Assembly (NCBI GenBank): GCA_949128115.1
Contig: OX421962.1
Location: forward strand, 55,593,787-55,657,786
Direction: 5' to 3'
Origin: Anaspis maculata
Taxonomy: Eukaryota > Arthropoda > Insecta > Coleoptera > Scraptiidae
DNA length: 64,000 nt
The notes under the pieces are model-generated. The model saw only the letters and a list, made by a program, of their open reading frames with translations, did no database searches and had not been told where the DNA came from. Position numbers and translations under genes: made by a program. Position 1 is the stretch's first letter. Each line of letters starts with the position of its first letter. Of this stretch, positions 10,449 through 20,660 are shown piece after piece.

Positions 10449-10754
10449 CTAGAGGAGTCGAGAATAGTCCTGTTTCCGGAAATATTTCCGTGACATCAGA
10501 AACATTCCCATTTCCGGGAAATATTTCCAGTAAAAATGACAATTTTTAAAAATGTGAAATGGAGGCCGCCAATTTAAAATTACGGAAATGTTCGGAAATG
10601 TTTCTACAATTTCAGAAATGTTTCCAATATTTCAAACATGTTTTCAATCCTTCAGAAATGTTTCCAGTATTCCAGAAATGTTCACATGTTTTGAAATATT
10701 TTCAATATCTCCATGTTTCCGTTTTTGAAGTGAAACTTCTATTCTCGCGCCTAG
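10449..10754. repeat. Degenerate GAAATGTTTCC tandem array between inverted ends
   Basis: Variants of TTTCAGAAATGTTTCCAAT repeat roughly every 20-25 bp between about 10545 and 10730. The stretch is bracketed by CTAGAGGAGTCGAGAATAG (10449-10467) and its approximate inverse CTATTCTCGCGCCTAG (10739-10754). Related TTTCCGGGAATATTTCC-like words recur near 12000-12055. Probably a satellite-bearing MITE; no gene. Confidence 0.5.
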
Positions 10755-11246
10755 ATCACAACACACCACTAACGCAGAACCACACATGGGAGTGAAATTG
10801 CTTCATAGCATCAGTAGTGGTTGTAACGAACGCCTGTAACGATGTGCTGTAACGTTGTCTTGTCTGACCTTGGGGTGACCAGCGTCGTCCGAGGAAATGA
10901 AAGAATAAGCTGTTGCAGCTTTCGCCGCGTTCGGTTCTATTTTTTACTAATCGCCGACACTGGACTGCTCTTCGTGTTGTCGTACTGTTGGCCTGACAAG
11001 AATGGCTCTCGACTTGGCTTGAATAGATTCGAGCGGATGTGATTTATTATAGGGATAGGGAGGTATATTCAGGGCTGGGCCTAGCAGGCGTGCAGTGCGT
11101 CCCGGCGCGCAGGCGAGTACGGCAGGCGGCAAGTCATAGGGGCGGTAATATAATAATAAAGTTGAATTTCGAAGGATTATTTTCATTCCCGCATTTGGTG
11201 GGGCTCTCCACTGCCGAGCGCAGCGAGAAAAGAAATGAAAGAAGTC

Positions 11247-11280
11247 TTCGACATGATTTTCGTGAAAAAATCATGTCGAA
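11247..11280. repeat. Perfect 14-bp stem hairpin
   Basis: TTCGACATGATTTT is followed after six bases (CGTGAA) by its exact reverse complement. It lies just upstream of a short (TAA)n run at about 11306-11330. Function unknown. Confidence 0.6.
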
Positions 11281-11347
11281 AGTACTCTGCCCTTTGAGTG
11301 ACTAATAATAATAATAAGATTGATAATAAGAAAAACAAGATGATACT

Positions 11348-11492
11348 ATGGCGCGATGTGACGGAGAAAAAGTGTCTGCCCTGAGCAGGATTCGAACCTG
11401 CGTCTTCCATTTGCCGGATGAATACTCTAACTACTAAGCTATCAAGGGAGACAACAGTTCCTCCGTCACATGCCCACATGAGAGCCGCCACA
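11348..11492 (-). repeat. tRNA-bearing 145-bp repeat unit, copy 1
   Basis: A 145-bp unit, read here on the minus strand from TGTGGCGGCTCTCATGTGGG to CGCGCCAT, is repeated in direct orientation at 11706-11850 with very few differences. Inside it a tRNA-like sequence is flanked by GTGACGGAG and CTCCGTCAC, which are inverse to each other. A T5 run (CTTTTTCT) just 3' of the tRNA-like part would act as a Pol III terminator. Either a tRNA-derived SINE-type unit or a duplicated tRNA locus. Confidence 0.75.
11377..11448 (-). tRNA. tRNA-like gene, anticodon position GGC, identity unsure
   Basis: The minus strand folds as a 72-nt cloverleaf: acceptor CCCTTGA with TCAGGGC (a C:C mismatch at the first pair, one G:U), A box TAGCTTAGTAG, anticodon stem TTCAT/ATGGA with loop CCGGCAA, and T arm GCAGG-TTCGAAT-CCTGC. 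The B box GGTTCGAATCC is perfect. By position the anticodon is GGC (alanine GCC), but residue 33 is C rather than the usual U and the first acceptor pair is broken. A CTTTTTCT terminator follows. It could be a functional or decayed tRNA gene, or the head of a SINE; duplication within a larger unit favours the latter. Confidence 0.5.
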
Positions 11493-11705
11493 GTACTCCC
11501 CCTCCAGAGACGTCGTTCGTCTCGTATGTCATCCGTGTTGACCGTTCTTATAAACCGTTGTTCGGTACCCCCCAGCTAGGGCGACGGATAGGACACGTGG
11601 GTGGACGTAGGCGGAGAAGTGGCGTTGCTGTTCAATTGTTCGCTGTTACTTGTTTATTTAAGTAGCGTGTTGCGTGCGTGTTATTGTTGTTCGGGGTCAC
11701 CATTT

Positions 11706-11850
11706 ATGGCGCGATGTGACGGAGAAAAAGTGTCTGCCCTGAGCAGGATTCGACCCTGCGTCTTCCATTTGCCGGATGAATACTCTAACCACTAAGCTAT
11801 CAAGGGAGACAACAGTTCCTCCGTCACATGCCCACATGAGAGCCGCCACA
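11706..11850 (-). repeat. tRNA-bearing 145-bp repeat unit, copy 2
   Basis: Direct repeat of 11348-11492, starting 358 bp further on, with the same GTGACGGAG brackets and T5 terminator. No shared target duplication flanks the two copies, so tandem or segmental duplication is as likely as retroposition. Confidence 0.75.
11735..11806 (-). pseudogene. Second tRNA-like copy with a mutated B box
   Basis: Same 72-nt cloverleaf as at 11377-11448, but the T arm carries a substitution: the B box reads GGGTCGAATCC instead of GGTTCGAATCC. A further change lies in the D arm. The substitution hits a conserved T-loop/B-box base, so this copy is likely weakened as a Pol III promoter. Confidence 0.5.
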
Positions 11851-13588
11851 ATACAAACCGTGACGGAGCGGAGCGGGAGTACGAAAAGAACACCTCTTCG
11901 AACGTTATTTGCTGATTGATTCATATGTATAGAAGTTTCACTTCTTCCGAGGGTGACTATGGTCACGCACTCACGTTTTTTTCTGTTGTTTCCCGGGACA
12001 TTTGAAAATATTTCCAGGAGGAAACATTTCTTTTTTTTTTGTTTCCGGGAATTTTTTAACGCTGTCGAGAATAAGAACCGTGGGAGGGCGCCACTTGTAC
12101 GTCCGCAGATACCGGCGTCATCTGGAAAGCAAAATCGCCAGGCCCCACGGGCCACGGATCGGGTCGAATAGTTTGTCGTGATGGCATCACCAGGACAAAG
12201 TCGACCGGCCCCCGGTCCCCCGGAGCCCAAAAAAGTGCGACGAAAATGTCAAATCGAAGTTTTCCACTTGGATTTTACACGAATACACAAATTTTAGCCC
12301 GCTGAAATTTTTATTGAAATTTGGATTACCTAATACTTTGGTTGACTTGGGTAGACAAAAAAATCAAAAATCAAAATCCAGGTGCTGGCTCAACTGGTGA
12401 TGGGACGCTATCATGTTAATAAATAAACTGGGACTTCACACGACTTTTTGACTGGAACAGGGCAAAGCGTCAGTGGTTCCATTGCGATACCTTGTGTCGA
12501 AGACTTTTTCGATACGAGCGCACTTTGCTTTCGACGCGTGGGTTTGAATGTGTCAAAATGATTGCGTGTTGCAATAATTGTTTTTTCCGCTTTTCTCGGT
12601 TAACAAAATTCACCTACTTAGGTATCCTGTTCTGCAGAAATACCTGGTAGGTACTTATGTACAGTTTTACAGTGCTTACCTCCAAAATTTTGTTCACTCG
12701 GCACTCGCACCGAAACGGGCGTTGTAACCAGTAACCTGCTTGTGAAAGCACAAAAACGTTTCCCGTATCTACAGGTCAATTACTAAATAAATAAAAAAGC
12801 TTTTATTTCACTCAAATGCGTTGTTGGTCAATATTGTCAATAAAATATTTTCCGATTTTTCTAGCCAAACGTTGACTCGCAATGGTACCTAACGCAGATG
12901 ATAACACGGTCTGCAACCTTTTCTCAAATCCACTCAATACAGCATGAGATTTTTCAAGTCCTTACCCTTTGGAAGGAAAATTAAAGAAACTATTTCTTTC
13001 AACATTAATTTTATTTTAGTGAATTATTGAAAAATAATTATAAAAGTCGAAGTTGGCTTAATGACTGTTGGATCCCATGATCCAATCTAAACCTGGTCAG
13101 GTGCTGAAACTTAGTTTCTAATAAATTACAAAATGCAAGAATAACTATGATCTAGGTCAAGCGTATTCTTCAAACTATTTACAACAGTTGTAAGGTCCAC
13201 ACGCGAACAAGTAAATAATGAACTTTGTACTCGAAAACATTTGTTAGAAGGGGTCGGTCTTCACATTATAAGATAAATATTGTTTTTGATGACTAGAAAT
13301 TTTTGTGGGCCTGCAGGAGGAAATTTTAGGTAATTGTTGACGACCACTACTTCTCGACTTCAGCCACCAACTTTTCACGGTAGGTAGACACCACCACAAC
13401 ATCACGTTCGTCGACCGTAGTTTCCTGGGGAAACCACTATTTCCACTGTAAAATGCCGCTTCTTTCCATTACTTGTCCTACGACGTAAGTACATGCAAGA
13501 AGGAAGCGTCCTATATAGCTGTTCAAGTGGTTGCCTAACTCTTAGAAAATGCTAGTCGAGAAGTAGTCGTCGTCAACAATTACCAAAT
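11851..13588. other. Intergenic stretch 3' of the IAP gene
   Basis: No gene is visible. Contents: a TTTCCGGGA-type stretch near 11990-12055, moderately GC-rich sequence to about 12230, then AT-rich sequence without long frames. A short open stretch at 11953-12171 has no recognisable domain. Confidence 0.5.
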
Positions 13589-13594
13589 TTTATT
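13589..13594 (-). terminator. Poly(A) signal AATAAA of the IAP gene
   Basis: On the minus strand AATAAA lies about 34 bp downstream of the IAP stop codon (13630-13628), within a T-rich context. This implies a very short 3' UTR; later alternative sites are possible. Confidence 0.6.
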
Positions 13595-13627
13595 TCAAAC
13601 TTAAAATCTGATATAAATAATGCTCGT

Positions 13628-14803
13628 TCACGGAACGAAGGCGCGTACGGTAGCCTCAAACGGTTTTCGGCACAGTGGGCAGGTCTTGTTGATGGATAAG
13701 GAACAATCGACACAGCAGACGACGTGGCCGCAAGGAATGAAGAGCACCCCAACGTCATTTTTGTAGCACACCTTGCACAAGGGGGTGCCCCTATTTGCCC
13801 GTTCGTCGTCTTCATCGCTTAAACAATTTTTCTGTTCTTTGGATTCAACACTTTCATTTTCTTCGAGGGAAGCGTCTTTTTGCATGCTTCTGTTCAACTG
13901 AACTTTGTCAACGTATTCCTTGCCCCTTTTCAAGAGAAGGTATTGACATTCAGGAAACCAGGCGGCATGCTGTTCCCACGGATCGTCCATTTCTTCCCAG
14001 TCTTTGAGTCCACCACCGCAGTGGTAGCAAAGCGTTTGGTCGCCACCTCCCTTATAAAAAAATCCGCAGTCCGATAGAACATCAGGTCTTTGCTTCAAAG
14101 ATTTTGGCCAGGTTTCGAAACTCTCTATCCGGCTCTGGTAAGTCGAATATTCTGGATAAGAGCAGGGTTTGGAAGCCGTCACTATGCCGGTCTTGATCAG
14201 CCACGCGGTGGTTTTGTCTTCGGGTAGAGAATTTGGGAAAAATTCATAGTTTCCGCATACATCCCGGCTAGTTGGTGATACTGGACTTGACGCCGTTGAA
14301 GATGTTGCTGCCAATGGTGACGAAGATGCTACTACAATACTCGATGGTCTGGACCTCGTAACGGTGCCGTCTCTGCCATCGCGTTCGCGTTCCAACACGA
14401 ACGAACAGTTGGGCGACCACTTCCGGTGATCTTCCATGGGATTATCAAGAGGCTTCCAGTTGTGCCCTTCAATGCCACACCATGGACACCTCACGGCATC
14501 GTCGAGGTGTAAAAAGTAGAATCCTGCTTCGGCGAAGTCTTTTCCTTTAATGAACTTGTGGGGCCAGCCTCTGAAGGTTAGAAGACGGACCTTTTCGTCC
14601 TTCAAATCGTATTCTAGCTTAAGGTCTTCTTGGTCAAGTTTGCGTCCATTATCTACTTCGGATATTTCTTTGGCTTTGATTATGTGTGAACTTGTATACT
14701 TCAATGGTTTAGTATACTTCAGTGATCCTACATCCAACGACTTCTTCAAAGTTACACTGTCGGTGTGAGTGCAGCTTCTCGGGGAAATGAGTGTGTCACA
14801 CAT
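13628..14803 (-). CDS. Inhibitor of apoptosis protein with two BIR domains and a RING finger
   Basis: The protein is 391 residues. BIR1 spans about 70-137 with zinc ligands C106, C109, H126 and C133 (C-x2-C-x16-H-x6-C). BIR2 spans about 221-290 with C259, C262, H279 and C286 in the same spacing. A Ser/Thr-rich linker joins them. The C-terminal RING has C343, C346, C358, H360, C364, C367, C375 and C378. This is the layout of insect IAP1-type proteins, cytosolic E3 ubiquitin ligases that bind and ubiquitinate caspases and are displaced by IBM-bearing antagonists; the role is inferred from the family. I start at the ATG at 14803, not the in-frame ATG at 14836, because TTTTATTTTGTTGCAG ends at 14810 and is a textbook acceptor, so the first 11 codons of the longer frame are probably intron. 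The coding part is a single exon. The upstream 5' UTR exon was not located. No frameshift or missing ligand is seen. Confidence 0.95.
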   Translation of the reverse strand: MCDTLISPRSCTHTDSVTLKKSLDVGSLKYTKPLKYTSSHIIKAKEISEVDNGRKLDQEDLKLEYDLKDEKVRLLTFRGWPHKFIKGKDFAEAGFYFLHLDDAVRCPWCGIEGHNWKPLDNPMEDHRKWSPNCSFVLERERDGRDGTVTRSRPSSIVVASSSPLAATSSTASSPVSPTSRDVCGNYEFFPNSLPEDKTTAWLIKTGIVTASKPCSYPEYSTYQSRIESFETWPKSLKQRPDVLSDCGFFYKGGGDQTLCYHCGGGLKDWEEMDDPWEQHAAWFPECQYLLLKRGKEYVDKVQLNRSMQKDASLEENESVESKEQKNCLSDEDDERANRGTPLCKVCYKNDVGVLFIPCGHVVCCVDCSLSINKTCPLCRKPFEATVRAFVP

Positions 14804-14811
14804 AGTTTTCT
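14804..14811 (-). other. 3' splice site before the IAP start codon
   Basis: On the minus strand a pyrimidine-rich run and TTGCAG end at 14810; the exon begins at 14809 with AAAACTATG. It implies a 5' leader exon upstream (higher coordinates) and decides the start codon. The A at -3 relative to the ATG is favourable for initiation. Confidence 0.7.
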
Positions 14812-17800
14812 GCAACAAAATAAAAATGTCATTCAATGATAGAACAATTACCTACAAAAAATCTTATTATTATGACTTGTTACAGCGAAACGTATATTAT
14901 AATAAAAAAACACGTAATAATATTTACACTTCGCACTACATTCTGCTGTTGGCACAGGTCTAATGAACATTCATCTATATTTTTCTTGTTTCAAGTTGTC
15001 TCCTCCTCCTCCTCCTATTACTAATTACACGACGTAATTGATTTTCCGAGTAGGCGCATGCAACATTGCAACAGTTTTAATATGGCGTGCTTCCGGAAAA
15101 GCCCACCTCTGCAAAAAGCCAAGTAACTTGTGTCCGTTGTCACAATTGCTTTGTTTTAAAATTGTTCCTAGCAACTCGACCCGCTACAGGAACCTCCTTG
15201 TTATGCTACAGCAGTCAAGCGATTATATCTGATTCCAAAGGTATTTTTGACGAAATATTCTCAAGTACCTACGTGTGGGATTGCTTCTGAGAAGCAAATA
15301 AAGGGAACTATCTCACAATTTCACGCGTGCAACTCGTGAGACTTGTATGAACTTTGATCTTCCCACGTAAACCGCCTAGAAATTACAGAATGAAGACCTA
15401 CGACCCTTTCTCATTACCCTCCGATTCAACAAAACGGGGGATGGGCGCCAACACAACCGGAATCCTGAGAGACCGTACACTATTTTCTCGTAGCAGTGAA
15501 AGGGGCTTTCAATGGGATATTGTTCGGATGGCTCGACCCACCCATCCATCTTTCATGAATTATGAGGAGCGGCATGGGGCGAGGCGGCATTCTTGTATGC
15601 GAGAGGACCTTCCCAGAAATCGGCCAGACGCAAAGCCCCAAGCCGCTATACACGGGTGAAATAGATAAGCTAGGCAACAAAAGCGACCTGGCGCTAGGAA
15701 GATTAAGAAATTCCAACACGTACGGTTCTTGGAAAAGGGCTCCGCGGCTGCATCACACCTACGCGATTCTAGGAATTCGAGGCAAGGCCACCAGTGTGGT
15801 CCTCGCATTCCAGAAAACAAAATGCCGAAAGCATTTTTTTTTCGAAGGGGAAATGAGCTAAGAGATCTCGCTGCTTGGTTTAATCGATAGCGCTACTAAG
15901 TTTGAGACCGGGCGCCATCTTGCATACTTCACCAACCGCATTCCGGTTTACTTTTCAATTTTAGTTGCATTTCACATATAAAGCACCGGTTTTTTTCAAG
16001 AATGAAAAGACAAGTAACTACCTACATTTGAACGTTACAGTACTATCAATTTTGAATGCAAAATAAAATGACCGTAGATCTATCGCCATTATTATTGCTT
16101 TCGCTGGCGCAGACTTTAAATGACCGTGAGGTTTTGTTACTACTGTACTGAATTAAAAGCTTCATTTTAAAACAAGCATGCTCAATTCAAGTCCAAAAAA
16201 GTACGCATGAATAAATCAAAAAACATGATGATGCCTCAGATGATGTTGCAACAAAATATTATACCGATATAATTTTCGGTAAAGGTCATCAGTAAAATGC
16301 GGCGTTTGTTTGAGAACGATATTGTTATGGTTCAGCAAGAGCAATAGTGATGAAAATAAGCTGTGGCGTCGGGAGGCTGCAAGATATTCGTATTTCGGCT
16401 GGCGCGGCGAGATGCAAATTCGCTTTGCCTCTTCTTCTCGAGAGGAATTCGTTTCGTTCCAGTCTTGATGTATGTGTGATTACAGGGGCGTTCCGCCGAC
16501 AAGGATGCCGAGAGCACTCTCCGAAGAACTTTGTGAGTTGTACGGTCGTCCGAGTGCATAAGCACCCGAAGAACAAGAAGGCGAGTGCAGTTACGGCAAC
16601 GCAGCTGGAATTCAGAAACCATTCACGATTTCTAACATTCCATTCTTCCGCTCCCCGTGCCCCGTGGGGGCCCTAGCCCTACCACATTCCACAGAGAGCA
16701 AAGCATCAATGGTCTGCAGCGAGCGAGAGCACCGGAAACACGAAAAAAAAAACCCAGACCGAGCGGTTAGCATGTGGGAGAGAGACAACCTATCATCTGC
16801 TGCCCATAATAATTCCCAGACGGATACGGGCACCGTCTATCGACCCTACACCCTAGTCTTAATTCCGCCGATCGATGGAAGTCTAAATTTTGATTACCTA
16901 CACGATGGAAAAAACCGATCGACACGAAATAAATAGGACTAAAGAAACGAGCTGTGGAGCTTTTCGCGAACGTTCGTAGTAAGCGTAGTAAAGTGGAACG
17001 CAAGGACGGCATATGGTTGCTAGGTGGCCGAATTTCCCACAGCAGTCGCAGAAAAGCTCCAGAAATCGCTAAAACATGCACTACTACAAGTGATAATAGT
17101 TCTGTACCAACCTTTAATTGGAATACTGATGGTTAAACGTAAAGCGATAGGAACATAATATCGACTTGGGATGTGAACGGAGCAGTGGGTTGCACACGTA
17201 ACCAACTTTTCACAACTATTGAGACTGCCAGCAGTGCCAGCCAGCCCGAGAAACGACCAACTCGACTAAAACCCAACGACCAATCACCGCACGCCTAGCA
17301 TATCCCGCATCGGCGTAGTTGCCACGTTCGCACCGCAGCTTTTGTACTGTACGCTATCCTACTACACATAGTCGGTCGGATTTTTGTAGCCGTACGTGGA
17401 AATACCTAATCAGTAAATGGCAATTTCCCGTCGCCAGGCTGATTTTGAAGCCTAGTCCATGCTCCAGTTTATATATCTATTGAACAACACCTTATCCATA
17501 ACGCAACAGCAGCTTTCCCGAAAGAATGAGCTCTGCTCCGCCAAATAAGATCACGTTCCCACGGTACTCGGCCGACTCGGCGACATCCAGCGCGCCGGGG
17601 CTAGGCGAGGATATAAATGAAAAATATGCAGCATTTAATTATTGACCATGAAATTGACTCTAGCATGAATGAAAATTAAAGTGATTTGCAAACGTGCGTC
17701 ATAAGTTAAAAGTGCATTCACGTGTAACCAGAATGCCTTTCAATGTCGCACAAGGAAAATCAATCGCAATTCGCAATGCCGGCATCAGACGAACCGCGAA

Positions 17801-18214
17801 ATTCAAATAAGCAAGAGCCCAAAGCCAGATGCTAATTGCAGATGGCTCAGCTCGGAACGGAAGTGATCAATTTCGAGAATGGGTGTTTGGCAATAAACTG
17901 CCTGGCTTGAATTTTCTAACATTCGTTCTATTGTTTGTCTTAATGCTAGGCACTTTAGAGCTACATACGCCCACAAGAACCCACCGCTAACCTTTCATTT
18001 GTTTTTGTTTATGAAATCGTGTCCGTAAGGTACCTACCTACTTTACGTACAGACGAGAGCACGGAATTAAGTACTTTAATATTATTTTTCATTAAAAAAA
18101 ATGACAAGATCTTGCTTTATTGATAGAATGAAAAACTTAATTGTTTCTATTCCAGGCCTTACGATGAGAATATACTGTAAGTAGGTACGTGAATACTACT
18201 ACTATAGGTAGGTA
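14812..18214. other. Upstream region of the IAP gene, no exon recognised
   Basis: This should contain the promoter and leader exon of the IAP gene, but I could not place them. The part at about 15400-17600 is less AT-rich than the rest of the window and has several short overlapping frames on both strands without recognisable domains. A CTCCTCCTCCTCCT run lies at about 15001-15015. No tRNA or repeat boundaries were found. Confidence 0.4.
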
Positions 18215-18480
18215 CACAGAGTGTTTCAAATTTAAATCGCGTCCTTTCAGGAAATGATGGGAAACTTCAAAAGAAGTAGACTTTCTTAACAAAAGATATG
18301 TCAGAAACGAATAGTAACGGAGCAATAGGCGTTCAAAGTAGAACTTTAAAAATCGATTTTTCGTCATAATAACTTTCAAATATCTCAATCGATTTTGTTC
18401 AAATTTGAGCCAAAGCTTTTGAAATTTAAGTAAGTCGGTATCTAACAATAATATTGCGTTCTATCAAAATTTTTCAGGGG
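18215..18480 (+). repeat. Half of a palindromic-family element (ACAGAGTGTTTC end)
   Basis: Begins ACAGAGTGTTTCAAATTTA and carries the sensory-like order of the palindromic family: a stretch with AGTAACGGAGCAATAGG, then ATCGATTTTTCGTCATAATA and TCAATCGATTTTGTTCAAAT, then a GGCACGGATAGTGGAGGG core. The ATCGATTT and GTTCAAATTTGAGCC words recur inverted in the 60.5-kb half element. No coding capacity. Confidence 0.5.
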
Positions 18481-18571
18481 CACGGATAGTGGAGGGTGCC
18501 CTTGCTTTTTTACCCGTTTTTCACCCTCCTAGGTAATTTTATGAATTATTCATACTTATGAATTCTACGTT

Positions 18572-18925
18572 CAATTTGGAAGGAAAAGTTACTCCCGCAA
18601 AATGTTGATTAGTGGCTTCGTTTTCGAAATATTTGGGTTGGAAACTCCAGAAAACAACTCAAAATATCTAGGTACCTACTTTCAGGAGCCCAAAAAAATT
18701 TTCCCTGAAAACTTCTCGTTTCTTAGATCGGTCTATCAACTTAAAACACCTAGAAAACCCATTTGATTAAAGGAATCATCAGTTATCTTGGATTTCAATT
18801 CTTAGGCCTTTGAAATTGAAAGTATATGGTGTTTTCGAGATGTTTTCCGAAGTTTCAAACTCAAATATCGCGAGAACGAAGCCTCTGATAAAAATTATGC
18901 AGAAGTAACTTTTTCTTCCAAATAT
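18572..18925. repeat. Inverted repeat of the AAAGTTACT/GAAGCCTCT module
   Basis: About 85 bp at 18572-18660 (AAAAGTTACTCCCGCAAAAT, GTGGCTTCGTTTTCGAAATA) recurs inverted at about 18845-18925 (GCGAGAACGAAGCCTCTG, GCAGAAGTAACTTTTTC). This is the third module shared with 4.7, 5.3, 8.1, 24.1 and 60.4 kb. The spacer contains no gene. Confidence 0.65.
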
Positions 18926-19248
18926 GAGAAGTTTATTGAATACAACATAGTAAAATTACAGTTACAATAGGTCATTCCATGGAATTTTCAAGGTCACACT
19001 TTTTGCACGGAGCTGAGCGCATGCACGAGATTTTTGGCAGAAAATGACAGTTCTGCGAGTCAATAACAATAGACATAACCAACAAAGCGTGAAATTCCAA
19101 CGTGCTAATTTCCACATGGAAATGAACGTGCATCGTTTAAAACAAGGCGCTACAAAATGGTGCCCTTTTGGGGGCTGCAAATCAGACCAGCCGGCACATC
19201 ATGTTCACTTGAGCGAATTCGCACTTTCTTGGAGGGTGAAGCCATCAC

Positions 19249-19479
19249 GCCGCTATTCTTGAATCGTGTGAGAAAAGTCCCTGGGAGTAAAATACATTCC
19301 GCAGTACACTGATGTAGCGAATGTTGCCTAAAATCGTGGTTTTTAGGCAACTTTCGCTACAGAAGTGTAGTATATATAATCATATTCCTTTTTTACCCGT
19401 TAAGGTGTAAAGGTAGAAGTGTAGTACGGATTATATAAAACTCCCAGGGACTTTTTTCACACGATTCAAGAATAGCGGC
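19249..19479. mobile_element. Palindromic MITE with a second palindrome inside
   Basis: The outer inverted ends read GCCGCTATTCTTGAATCGTG and continue through AGTCCCTGGGAGT. Inside, 19314-19362 is a second, tighter inverted repeat (TGTAGCGAATGTTGCCTAAA and TTTAGGCAACTTTCGCTACA around six bases). The inner palindrome is off-centre, so it is either an insertion or an independent hairpin. Confidence 0.8.
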
Positions 19480-20527
19480 CCTGGTGAGAGTCTCTGAGAG
19501 AACGGAACTCAAGCAAAATTCGACAGTTGACAGTTGACGGCAGACTCGCTTATCCGTCAATGTTCGATATCACGCTTGCGCATAAGTTCCACGAAATGTG
19601 CTATAAGTAATCAGTAAGTAATCAATTTAGAGAGCGGATTTATAATTTTTTACATGTTCTATTCGCTAAGTTGGATGCAACTGTCGACTTGCAGCTTGAC
19701 GTTTCCATCTAAAAGGAACTTAAATACCAAGTTTTATTTCGCATATAATTTATTATTCTGAGTTTTTATCGCATACAAATTGATAGTCCATATAATAGGA
19801 TATAGCCGCATATTTAGTCCATATTTTTACATATAACTGAAAATTCAGTCTAAATTTCGGCCATTTTATCTACATGTGCTAGAAAATCACGATTTTTAGG
19901 AAAAAAATAATTGGAAATTTTCGTCGATTTTTTTCTTTACTTTGATGGTCAAAGTTGGTTGGTTGGTTTTACGTGTGAATGTTGAAATTTTCACTATTTT
20001 TGCTGCTTATATCACTTATTTACTCGCATATATTGATTTATTTTAACATTTTTACCGCATATTTTGATACTTTTCAAGCGCATATGAACTGCATATTCTG
20101 AGCTTTTTTACCGCATATAAATCCGCTCTCTAGTAATCATAATACAAATAAGTAAATAATAAATACCTACAAGTAAAAAACTTCATCCATTTCAACAGAA
20201 TCCTCAAACGTTCCTAGAATACTTGCCGCATTACCCCTTTGAATTTCTAAACAGATTTTTTGAATAAAAAAGGAGTTGGCTCTTACATTGCCAGATTTGT
20301 CAATTAAAAGTTTACCAAAGAGTGCAAAGAGAGCTCGCAAAATTTGAATTTGAAATTTGAAAACTTTGGAAGGCTTTTTGTGTTTTTTTCCGGAAACTGA
20401 CCATATGGTAAACAATAGCATGTAATGAATCTTCTTTTGTTCTTTATTGAACCTCAATTGATAAGCGAGTGTTGACCTCGCGAAAAGTGGTCATACCAAC
20501 TGAACAACCTCGAACTATACTTACAGG

Positions 20528-20640
20528 CAACTGGAGGAAGGGGGAAAGGCAAAGGGACCACGCACCACTTAATGCTGTTGTGTGGCGTACGCTGGAATAA
20601 ATAGTGCGACGCAATAAAATTTTTATCTTGGAATCGGGAC
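20528..20640 (-). repeat. Dispersed repeat, copy 1
   Basis: On the minus strand this reads from GTCCCGATTCCAAGATAA through TTGCGTCGCACTATTTATTC to CCTTCCTCCAGTTG. It matches 39265-39380 on the plus strand at roughly 75-80 percent by eye. No coding capacity recognised. Confidence 0.65.
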
Positions 20641-20660
20641 GAATTCCAGCATTCGTTCTC

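Noticed and set aside
14804..14836. In-frame ATG 11 codons upstream of the chosen IAP start
   Set aside because: The segment is a pyrimidine tract ending in TTGCAG, a strong 3' splice site, so it is probably intron.
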